A stretch of 64,000 nucleotides of DNA from Bacillus australimaris (lineage in GTDB: Bacteria > Bacillota > Bacilli > Bacillales > Bacillaceae), in the NCBI RefSeq assembly GCF_001307105.1, contig NZ_LGYN01000023.1:372001-436000 (forward strand), given 5' to 3'. The notes under the pieces were generated by a model, which saw only the letters and a list, made by a program, of their open reading frames with translations, was not told the origin of the DNA and did not search any database. The position numbers and the translations under genes were made by a program. Shown one piece after another: positions 56,093 through 64,000 of this stretch (positions are counted from its first letter, which is position 1; each line of letters begins with the position of its first letter).

Positions 56093-57274
56093 ATGAAACA
56101 TTCATTATTGTCGTCAGAAGAAAAAGTACAGTTGCTTCAAGACTATCAGCCAGGCGCTTTTTTCCTTGCTTCCCCTAAACGCACGATACTTGCCGAAGGG
56201 ATATTCAAGCATATTGAAACCAATCAACTAAATGAACTATCCACAAAGGTAGCGCACGTATTTGACGCTGCCAAACAAGCTGGTATTCAAGCACCGATTG
56301 TTGCTGGTGCTGTCCCGTTTGATCCGGTACAGCCCGTTCGTTTAAATGTGCCAGTCCATGTACAGTTTAGTGATCCACTCGAATTTCAACAAGCTGATGA
56401 GGAACCTGAAGAGGTATCTCCATCCTATGAGGTGACACCTGTCCCTGCTCCAGATGTCTACATGGAAGGTGTGAACGAAGGGTTAGCTAAAATTGAGAGC
56501 GGAGAGCTTAGCAAAATCGTACTCTCTCGATCTCTCCATCTCAAATCAAATCAAGAAATTCATACGAAAGCAATACTCGAACGACTGGCTCGTCATAATA
56601 CGACTGGCTATACGTTTGCTACAAATGTAGCTGACCCGGCATCTTCCGAAAAGCGAACACTTCTTGGGGCAAGTCCTGAGCTGCTTCTTTCAAAAACTGG
56701 TTCATCTGTGATTTCCAATCCACTCGCTGGTTCTCGGCCCCGCAGTTCAGATCCAGTAGAAGACAAGCGCCGTCACGATGAACTCCTTACTTCAGCGAAG
56801 GATTTACACGAGCATGCAGTGGTTGTCGAAGCTGTCACTAAAGCGCTTGCTCCTTACTGTCATACACTAGATGTGCCTGCATCACCATCCGTCATACAAA
56901 CAGAAACGATGTGGCATTTATCTACTGTCGTAAAAGGTGAATTAGCAGATCCAAATGTGTCCTCAATTGATATAGCGCTGAGCCTTCATCCAACACCTGC
57001 AGTATGCGGAACACCTACAGCAGATGCACGTGAAGCCATCCAAGCAATCGAGCCCTTCGATCGAGGATTTTTCACAGGAATGATCGGCTGGGCAGATGAA
57101 AATGGTGATGGTGATTGGATTGTCACCATTCGTTGTGCAGAAGCTGAGGGTCAGTCACTTCGCCTTTTTGCTGGTGCAGGGGTGGTCAAAGGATCAAAGG
57201 CAGAAGAAGAGCTAGCTGAAACATCTGCAAAATTCAACACGATGCTTCATGCGATGGGCATCCATCAGCGATAA
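56093..57274 (+). CDS. dhbC: Isochorismate synthase
   Basis: 393 residues of the chorismate-binding family, with [36 protein letters not shown] and [14 protein letters not shown], the isochorismate synthase form. It makes isochorismate from chorismate, the first step of dihydroxybenzoate synthesis. AAAAGGAGG lies before the ATG. Third gene of the operon. Confidence 0.95.
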   Translation: MKHSLLSSEEKVQLLQDYQPGAFFLASPKRTILAEGIFKHIETNQLNELSTKVAHVFDAAKQAGIQAPIVAGAVPFDPVQPVRLNVPVHVQFSDPLEFQQADEEPEEVSPSYEVTPVPAPDVYMEGVNEGLAKIESGELSKIVLSRSLHLKSNQEIHTKAILERLARHNTTGYTFATNVADPASSEKRTLLGASPELLLSKTGSSVISNPLAGSRPRSSDPVEDKRRHDELLTSAKDLHEHAVVVEAVTKALAPYCHTLDVPASPSVIQTETMWHLSTVVKGELADPNVSSIDIALSLHPTPAVCGTPTADAREAIQAIEPFDRGFFTGMIGWADENGDGDWIVTIRCAEAEGQSLRLFAGAGVVKGSKAEEELAETSAKFNTMLHAMGIHQR

Positions 57275-57298
57275 AAATATTTAGGAGATGACAAAAAC

Positions 57299-58918
57299 AT
57301 GTTTGTTCAACCACCTACATGGCCAGAAGAATTTGCAAAACGCTACCGTGAAAACGGCTGTTGGCGTGGGGAAACCTTTGGCGGTATGCTTCGTGCACGT
57401 GCCGCATCGTTAGGAAATAAAACAGCGATTACATACGCTGATACGCACATGAGCTACCAAGAACTCGATGAGCGCGTCAGCAGTCTTGCTGCCGGTTTTC
57501 ATCAGCTTGGAATTCAAAAAGGAAGTCGAGTTGTCGTGCAGCTTCCGAATATTCCTGCTTTTTTTGAAGTCATTTTCGCTTTATTTCGAATCGGTGCTTT
57601 ACCCGTCTTCTCGCTGCCATCTCATAGAAGCAGTGAAATCACTTATTTTATTGAATTTGCCGAAGCAGACGCATATGTCATACCAGATATCGCTGACGGC
57701 TTTGATTATCGATCACTCGCGCGTCAAGTGAAAGAAAAGCTTCCCTCATTATCTCATGTCATTGTTGCAGGGGAAGCTGAGGAATTCCTTGGCTTGGATG
57801 ATCTGCGCAAGGATCCAGCACTTGATCCGCACATTCATGTAGAGGCAAGCGATATTGCATTTCTTCAGTTATCTGGAGGCAGCACAGGCCTTTCTAAGCT
57901 GATTCCTCGTACACATGATGACTATATTTATAGTCTTTGGAAAAGCAATGAGGTGTGCGAGCTCACACAAGATAGTGTGTATCTAGCTACACTTCCCGTT
58001 GCGCACAACTACCCATTAAGCTCGCCTGGAGTCCTTGGAACGTTATACGCAGGCGGAAGAGTCGTTCTTGCACCTGGATCAAGCCCTGATGTTGTCTTTC
58101 CACTCATTGAAAAAGAACGCGCGACCATTACCGCTGTCGTTCCACCTATCGCATTGATTTGGCTAGAGGCCGCTCCTCATCGATCAGATGATTTATCCAG
58201 CCTTGAGGTCTTACAAGTCGGTGGTGCTAAATTCAGTGCTGAGGCAGCAAAACGAGTGATGCCTACCCTTGGATGTAAGTTACAGCAAGTTTTTGGCATG
58301 GCAGAAGGTCTGGTCAACTATACCAGATTAGATGATCCTGAACATGTCATTATTCATACACAAGGACGCCCGATGTCTGAATATGATGAGGTACTAGTGG
58401 TAGATGATGAGGACAAGCCCGTTCCAAATGAAGTGGCTGGACACCTTTTAACAAGAGGACCTTATACGATTCGCGGCTACTATAAAGCCGATGAACAAAA
58501 CAAAAAAGCATTTACACCCGATGGCTTTTACAGAACTGGTGACATCGTGCGATTAACCAAAGAAGGAAATGTTGTTGTAGAAGGCAGAGACAAGGATCAA
58601 ATCAATCGTGGCGGCGAAAAGGTTGCCGCTGAAGAAGTTGAGAACCATTTACTTGCGCATGCTGACATTCATGATGCCGCCATGGTATCCATGCCAGACC
58701 CATTTCTTGGCGAACGCTCATGTGCCTTTGTCATTGCGAAAGGAAACAACAAACCAGCACCGCACGTCTTAAAATCATTTCTAAGAGATCGCGGGCTCGC
58801 AGCCTATAAAATTCCTGACCGCATTGAATGGATTGATGCGTTCCCACAAACAGGTGTAGGCAAAGTCAGTAAAAAAGCATTAAGAGAATTAGCTGCAACC
58901 CATACTGCCAACGTATAA
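57299..58918 (+). CDS. dhbE: 2,3-dihydroxybenzoate-AMP ligase
   Basis: 539 residues, a stand-alone adenylation enzyme. It shows the P-loop [31 protein letters not shown] with the aryl-acid-binding Asn, [26 protein letters not shown] and the catalytic Lys in [11 protein letters not shown]. It activates dihydroxybenzoate with ATP and loads it on the carrier domain of DhbB. TTAGGAG precedes the ATG. Fourth gene of the operon. Confidence 0.96.
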   Translation: MFVQPPTWPEEFAKRYRENGCWRGETFGGMLRARAASLGNKTAITYADTHMSYQELDERVSSLAAGFHQLGIQKGSRVVVQLPNIPAFFEVIFALFRIGALPVFSLPSHRSSEITYFIEFAEADAYVIPDIADGFDYRSLARQVKEKLPSLSHVIVAGEAEEFLGLDDLRKDPALDPHIHVEASDIAFLQLSGGSTGLSKLIPRTHDDYIYSLWKSNEVCELTQDSVYLATLPVAHNYPLSSPGVLGTLYAGGRVVLAPGSSPDVVFPLIEKERATITAVVPPIALIWLEAAPHRSDDLSSLEVLQVGGAKFSAEAAKRVMPTLGCKLQQVFGMAEGLVNYTRLDDPEHVIIHTQGRPMSEYDEVLVVDDEDKPVPNEVAGHLLTRGPYTIRGYYKADEQNKKAFTPDGFYRTGDIVRLTKEGNVVVEGRDKDQINRGGEKVAAEEVENHLLAHADIHDAAMVSMPDPFLGERSCAFVIAKGNNKPAPHVLKSFLRDRGLAAYKIPDRIEWIDAFPQTGVGKVSKKALRELAATHTANV

Positions 58919-58936
58919 AAATGAGGAGTGAAAACC

Positions 58937-59845
58937 ATGGCAATCCCTACTATTCCTGCGTATCCAATGCCAGGCACACAAGATTTACCCGAAAATAAAG
59001 TGAACTGGATACCAGATCCGAAACGTGCTGTTCTGCTGATACATGACATGCAGCAATATTTTTTAAATGCATTTCAACAAGATACATCACCGATTACAGA
59101 ATTAGTTCAGCATATTGAACAATTACGTGATACATGCAATGAACTTGGCATTCCAGTCGTTTATACAGCACAGCCTGGCGACCAAGACCCGAAGGATCGT
59201 GCCCTATTAACAGATTTTTGGGGACCTGGACTTGGTGATGATGAAGCATTGACAAAAATCATTGATCAGCTTGCTCCATCTGAGGAAGATACAATGCTGA
59301 CAAAATGGCGTTATAGTGCATTCAAGAAATCTAATTTTTTGGATATTCTTCAAGAAGGCGGACGTGATCAACTGATCATTACTGGCGTATATGCACATAT
59401 TGGCTGTATGCTGACAGCCGCAGAAGCATTCATGCTCGATATTGAAACCTTTTTTGTCGCCGATGCCGTCGCTGACTTTTCACTTAAGCATCACAAAATG
59501 GCGATGACCTATGCAGCTGAACGCTGTGCAGTCACCACAACAACCAATCAAATCATTCGTCGTTTAACAGGACAGGAAGCAGAAAGTGATGACCTATCCT
59601 TTGAGGCCATTCTTCAGCAAGTAGCTGAGTATCTCCAAATGGAGCCGAATGAAATACCGCTTGACGAGAATCTCGTCTACCTTGGGCTTGATTCTATTAG
59701 AATGATGAGCCTAGCAGAAAAGTGGAGACAACAAGGAGCAACAGTCAATTTCGTTGAGCTTGCAGCAAATCCAACACTCGCTCATTGGCGGACTCTTCTT
59801 TTCCCAGAGAAACAGCCATCTATTCCAAATATCGATTATTTGTAA
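58937..59845 (+). CDS. dhbB: Isochorismatase with C-terminal aryl carrier domain
   Basis: 302 residues. The N-terminal isochorismatase domain has VLLIHDMQQYF and ITGVYAHIGCMLTAAEAF; the C-terminal carrier has the phosphopantetheine serine in LVYLGLDSIRMMSL (about residue 255). It makes dihydrodihydroxybenzoate from isochorismate and then carries the activated acid to DhbF. The ATG at 58937 follows GAGGAGTG; an upstream GTG at 58928 lies on that site and is not used. Confidence 0.96.
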   Translation: MAIPTIPAYPMPGTQDLPENKVNWIPDPKRAVLLIHDMQQYFLNAFQQDTSPITELVQHIEQLRDTCNELGIPVVYTAQPGDQDPKDRALLTDFWGPGLGDDEALTKIIDQLAPSEEDTMLTKWRYSAFKKSNFLDILQEGGRDQLIITGVYAHIGCMLTAAEAFMLDIETFFVADAVADFSLKHHKMAMTYAAERCAVTTTTNQIIRRLTGQEAESDDLSFEAILQQVAEYLQMEPNEIPLDENLVYLGLDSIRMMSLAEKWRQQGATVNFVELAANPTLAHWRTLLFPEKQPSIPNIDYL

Positions 59846-59860
59846 AGGAGGTATAGACCC

Positions 59861-62800
59861 TTGTCGATCCAGTCAGTCGATTCATTCCCACTAACCGGTG
59901 CCCAATCAGGCATTTGGTATGCGCAGCAGCTTGATCCATCTAATCCTATTTTCAATACAGCTGAGTATATAGATATTAAAGGTCCTATTGACCCCATACA
60001 CTTTGAAGCAGCCATTAGAAAGACTGTCTTAGAAGCAGATTCCTTGTATATGCGCTTCGTTGAGGATACTGACGGTCCAAAGCAATGGTTGACATCTAAG
60101 AAAGAAATTCCATTTCAATTTATCAATTTACAAAATGAACAACAGCCGCTTGATGCAGCTAAAGCATGGATGAAGGCAGATCTTTCAACACCAGTCTCTT
60201 TAGAGAAAGATGTATTATTCCGTGAAGTACTTTTTCAACTTGCTGACGATCGATTTATTTGGTATCAGCGCATTCATCACATTGCCATTGATGGATTCGC
60301 CTTTTCGCTCATTGCACGTCGTGTTGCTGAGGTCTATTCCGCTCTATCGAAAGGGACATCTGTGCCTCCTCAAACATTTGGAGTCTTACATGACGTAGTT
60401 CAAGAGGAGATCACTTATCAACAGTCCAATCGATCTGAAGATGATCGAGCGTTTTGGAAAAATCGCTTTGCTGATCAACCTGAAATTGTCAGCCTTGCGG
60501 AGCTTGCCCCAAGAACGTCGGATCATTTTATCCGAAAAACAGCTAGCTACGATGCCGCAAAGGTAAGCAAAATGAAAAAAAATGCTCTAGCCTTCGGTGG
60601 TACGTGGCATGAAATGATTCTTGCGGCATCCGCACTCTATATGCACCGTATGACTGGTGCGCATGATATTGTTTTAGGATTACCTGTGATGATGCGCCTT
60701 GGATCGTGCGCCTTACAAACACCCGGAATGGTCATGAACCTAGTACCACTTCGTTTAACATGTAAACCAGAAATGACGCTCTCAGCACTTGTTCGCCAAG
60801 TATCTGATGAGCTAAAAGCCATTCGTCCTCATCAACGATATCGTCACGAGGACATGCGGAGAGACTTTAAACTTATCGGAAGAAATCAGCGATTATTTGG
60901 CCCACAGATCAATATCATGCCATTTGATTATGATCTCCAGTTCGATCAGAGCATTGGTCAAGCACATAATCTTTCGGCAGGACCCGTGGATGATATATCG
61001 ATCAACATATACGACCGCGCGGATGGGAACGGATTTCAAATCGACTTTGATGCAAACCCTGCCGTTTACAAAGAGCAAGCAGTTGACGCTCACCAGCATC
61101 GTTTTCTTCAATTGCTAGAGGAAATAACCGGACTGGAGCAAGATCAGACGATTAGTCAATTCAACCTTCTTTTGTCTGAAGAAAAAGAGACCATTCTCAA
61201 TCACTGGAATGATACAAAACGAGAATTACCAAAGGAATCTTTACGGGAACTATTTGAAAAACAAGTGAACATAACGCCAGAAGCTAAAGCACTACAGTTT
61301 GAAGGAATCACTTTGACCTACGAAGAGCTAAATCAGCGGGCAAATCAATTAGCTCATTATTTGAAAAAGCTCGGCATTGGACCAGAACAATTCGTCGCAA
61401 TTGCTCTGCCTCGATCCATCGATATGGTCGTAAGTCTATTAGCCGTCGTCAAAACGGGAGCTGCATATCTGCCACTAGACCCAGATTACCCTAACGATCG
61501 TGTCGCCTACATGCTAGATGATGCCAAACCGGCGTGCCTGCTCACAGTCAAAGAGACAGCAGACGGTTTGGACCATCCGCACATTGTTCAACTGGATGAT
61601 GCAGTTGTTCATCAGGAGATAGCAGGCAGTTCTCATCTCAATCCGACCTGGAGCGAGGGTTCCCCGCATCACCCGGCTTACATCCTCTACACGTCAGGAT
61701 CGACAGGCAAACCAAAGGGTGTTGTTGTAACAAAGCGAAATGTAATCAACTTTATATTGTCCATGCAAGATTCATTTTTATTAGATCAAGAAGACCAACT
61801 ATTAGCCGTAACGACCATTGCCTTTGATATTTCCGGGCTGGAAATGTTCCTCCCGCTATTACATGGGGCTGCTATTTTATTGGCAAAAAAAGAAACCATA
61901 CAAGATCCAGCAAAGCTTTCAGATATGATTCGTTCTCATCATGTCACAATCATGCAGGCAACACCAACGCTGTGGCATGCATTGGCAGATGAATATCCTG
62001 ACGTGATTACAGGTATGCGAGTTCTTGTTGGAGGAGAAGCACTCCCTGCCTCCCTTTTGCATACATTGCAATCTCTTCAATGCGACATTACCAATTTGTA
62101 CGGACCTACAGAAACGACGATCTGGTCTACGATGGAAAATGTCACAGCACATCAAGAGAATAGCGGACCAGCAATTGGTAAACCAATTTGGAATACGAGC
62201 GTTTATATTTTAGATGAAGGACTAAACCCAGTCCCAGCAGGGTCAATCGGTGAACTATATATTGCTGGTGAAGGAGTATCTAGAGGATATCTTGGACGAT
62301 ATGATTTAACGGCTGAACGTTTTGTCGCTGATCCATTCGGCACAAGCGGCACGAGAATGTATCGTACTGGTGATTTAGCCAGATGGCGTGAAGATGGTTC
62401 GATTGATTATATCAGCCGTGCCGATCATCAAATTAAAATACGCGGCTTCCGTATTGAACTAGGTGAAATTGAAACCGTGATTATGCAGCACCAAGCCATT
62501 AAGCATACATCTGTTATCGTTCGTGAGGATCAACCTGGACAACAGCTGCTTTGTGCATATGTTGTGCTGACAGACGGCTCTTCTCTACACCCTTCAGAGC
62601 TCAGACAGTTTGTGGCTTCATTACTTCCTGATTACATGGTGCCTTCTGCTGTTGTCGTTTTGCCAGAACTTCCACTTACACCAAACGGCAAAATCGATCG
62701 CAAAGCATTACCAGTACCAAATATGTCTTTAGTTAGTTCTGAGCGTACACCTAGAACACCACAAGAAGACATGTTATGTAGTTTATTTGCAGAAACCCTT

Positions 62801-64000
62801 GGCGTATCTCAAATTGGCATAGATGATAGTTTCTTTGACTTAGGAGGACATTCCTTACTCGCCGCTCGTCTGCTTAGACGTATACGCGATACACTTGGCG
62901 CAGACCTAAGCATGAGTACCATTTTTGAATCTCCTCGGGTTGCTGATCTTGCGCAGCATATTGACAAAGCGAAGGACATTCGGCCGCCGCTTCAGGTAGA
63001 AGACAAGCCAGAGGAAATCCCGTTATCCTTTGCCCAAAAACGGCTCTGGTTCCTGCATTGCCTTGAAGGGCCAAGTCCAACTTACAATATTCCACTTGTC
63101 ATTCAACTGACAGGTACACTAGATCAAAAAGCTCTAATTGGTGCTCTGGCAGATATCACTGAAAAACATGAAACCCTTAGAACCATTTTTCCAGATAAGA
63201 ATGGCATGCCAAGACAGGTCATTTTACATCCGAAAAGTGTTCAGCCTGAGCTCCATGTCACAGCTTCAACCGATCAACAAATTGAGAGTCAGTTAAACGA
63301 AGCCATTCGCTATAGCTTTAAAATTGAAGAGGAACCTGCACTGCGAGCAGAGTTATTCACGCTTGATGCAAACCGATCCGTGCTGCTTCTATTGCTGCAT
63401 CACATCGCTGGTGACGGCTGGTCACTTGCACCATTGACGAGAGACTTAGCTGCTGCTTACGAAGCCCGTATACAAGGAAAATCCATCTCCTTGCCAGCAG
63501 AACCTGTTCAATATGCTGACTATGCTATTTGGCAGCAGAAGCTGTTGGGTAGTGAAGAAGAGACAGATAGTCTATTTGCCAAGCAGCTCAGCTATTGGAA
63601 AGATGCCTTACATGACCTGCCTGAAGAACTTGAGCTGCCTTATGACTTCCCGCGGCCACAGGAAGGAAGCTTCAACGGTGCTACGATAGACTTTACGATT
63701 GAACCCGCTTTACATCAGAACCTCCTTGAGCTTGCCAAGCAGCATCAAGTGAGTTTGTTCATGGTGCTTCAAGCATCACTTGCAGCATTAATGACACGCC
63801 TTGGAGCGGGGACAGATATCCCTATCGGCAGTCCAATTGCTGGACGGAATGACGATGCACTTGACGACATTGTAGGCTTGTTTGTGAACACGCTAGTATT
63901 ACGTACCAATACAGATGGTAATCCAACCTTTAGTGAGCTATTGAAGCGAGTGCGAGACGTTGACTTAGCAGCCTATGAGCATCAGGACCTGCCATTTGAA
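59861..64000 (+). CDS. dhbF: Bacillibactin nonribosomal peptide synthetase (partial)
   Basis: 1380 codons are open from TTG at 59861 to the right edge. AAAGGAGG lies nine bases before the TTG and the codons SIQSVDSFPLTGAQSGIWYA match the C-domain start, so TTG is the start. Order: C1 with RIHHIAIDGFA (about 138), A1 with YTSGSTGKPKG (about 608), T1 with DDSFFDLGGHSLLAAR (about 990), then C2 starting LSFAQKRLWFLH, with LHHIAGDGWS (about 1180). The A1 pocket residues read D, I, L, Q, L, G, L, I, W, the DhbF glycine code. A second A domain (Thr expected), T and TE lie beyond the window. Confidence 0.95.
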   Translation, partial: MSIQSVDSFPLTGAQSGIWYAQQLDPSNPIFNTAEYIDIKGPIDPIHFEAAIRKTVLEADSLYMRFVEDTDGPKQWLTSKKEIPFQFINLQNEQQPLDAAKAWMKADLSTPVSLEKDVLFREVLFQLADDRFIWYQRIHHIAIDGFAFSLIARRVAEVYSALSKGTSVPPQTFGVLHDVVQEEITYQQSNRSEDDRAFWKNRFADQPEIVSLAELAPRTSDHFIRKTASYDAAKVSKMKKNALAFGGTWHEMILAASALYMHRMTGAHDIVLGLPVMMRLGSCALQTPGMVMNLVPLRLTCKPEMTLSALVRQVSDELKAIRPHQRYRHEDMRRDFKLIGRNQRLFGPQINIMPFDYDLQFDQSIGQAHNLSAGPVDDISINIYDRADGNGFQIDFDANPAVYKEQAVDAHQHRFLQLLEEITGLEQDQTISQFNLLLSEEKETILNHWNDTKRELPKESLRELFEKQVNITPEAKALQFEGITLTYEELNQRANQLAHYLKKLGIGPEQFVAIALPRSIDMVVSLLAVVKTGAAYLPLDPDYPNDRVAYMLDDAKPACLLTVKETADGLDHPHIVQLDDAVVHQEIAGSSHLNPTWSEGSPHHPAYILYTSGSTGKPKGVVVTKRNVINFILSMQDSFLLDQEDQLLAVTTIAFDISGLEMFLPLLHGAAILLAKKETIQDPAKLSDMIRSHHVTIMQATPTLWHALADEYPDVITGMRVLVGGEALPASLLHTLQSLQCDITNLYGPTETTIWSTMENVTAHQENSGPAIGKPIWNTSVYILDEGLNPVPAGSIGELYIAGEGVSRGYLGRYDLTAERFVADPFGTSGTRMYRTGDLARWREDGSIDYISRADHQIKIRGFRIELGEIETVIMQHQAIKHTSVIVREDQPGQQLLCAYVVLTDGSSLHPSELRQFVASLLPDYMVPSAVVVLPELPLTPNGKIDRKALPVPNMSLVSSERTPRTPQEDMLCSLFAETLGVSQIGIDDSFFDLGGHSLLAARLLRRIRDTLGADLSMSTIFESPRVADLAQHIDKAKDIRPPLQVEDKPEEIPLSFAQKRLWFLHCLEGPSPTYNIPLVIQLTGTLDQKALIGALADITEKHETLRTIFPDKNGMPRQVILHPKSVQPELHVTASTDQQIESQLNEAIRYSFKIEEEPALRAELFTLDANRSVLLLLLHHIAGDGWSLAPLTRDLAAAYEARIQGKSISLPAEPVQYADYAIWQQKLLGSEEETDSLFAKQLSYWKDALHDLPEELELPYDFPRPQEGSFNGATIDFTIEPALHQNLLELAKQHQVSLFMVLQASLAALMTRLGAGTDIPIGSPIAGRNDDALDDIVGLFVNTLVLRTNTDGNPTFSELLKRVRDVDLAAYEHQDLPFE

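Overview
The window is Bacillus chromosome from the Bacillus pumilus group (B. pumilus / safensis / altitudinis), inferred from gene content; no 16S gene is present. It covers the origin-proximal left arm that in B. subtilis runs bglA, yydK, rlmH, htrC, walJIHKR, trnY, purA, yycE, dnaC, in the same order here. The last 10 kb hold the bacillibactin (dhb) operon, which in B. subtilis lies elsewhere.

Layout. 1-4.0 kb: end of the bsd phenolic acid decarboxylase locus (partial bsdB, regulator bsdA), then an aryl-beta-glucoside locus (bglA, a decayed PTS IIA gene, regulator yydK, a shared promoter/operator). 4.0-10.5 kb: two secreted proteins (one helveticin J-like, one with Ig-like and tandem C-terminal repeats), a PhzF-family protein convergent with a LysR regulator, and two small genes including yxjI. 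10.8-23.0 kb: a complete two-peptide lantibiotic cluster of the lacticin 3147 / staphylococcin C55 type (alpha and beta precursors, two LanM synthetases, LanT, a LanJ-type dehydrogenase) plus a regulator-immunity-ABC block. 23.1-30.2 kb: gene debris, an MBL-fold hydrolase, an SF1 helicase, a small Cys-containing peptide ORF and an AIPR-family abortive-infection protein. The stretch between yydK and rlmH is AT-rich accessory DNA, apparently a variable locus.

30.3-51.4 kb: conserved core. It holds rlmH and yyzF, a cluster of DnaA boxes, an ECF transporter operon with a SAM hydrolase behind a T-box leader (probably methionine-specific), an ABC-2 exporter, htrC and the walRKHIJ cell-wall stress operon, four tRNA genes (Lys-Glu-Asp-Phe), a peroxiredoxin, purA with PurR boxes, yycE and dnaC. 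Two ParB-binding parS sites are present, one upstream of the ECF operon and one inside walK.

51.5-64 kb: an orphan DUF4885-like gene, a secreted protein, a small helical protein, then a Fur-box-controlled besA-dhbACEBF operon. dhbF starts at a TTG and runs off the right edge after C-A(Gly)-T and most of a second C domain.

The most notable items are the lacticin 3147-like lantibiotic cluster with rearranged immunity genes and divergent beta peptide, the DnaA-box cluster and parS sites, the T-box/SAM-hydrolase/ECF operon, and the defence-type genes downstream of rlmH.
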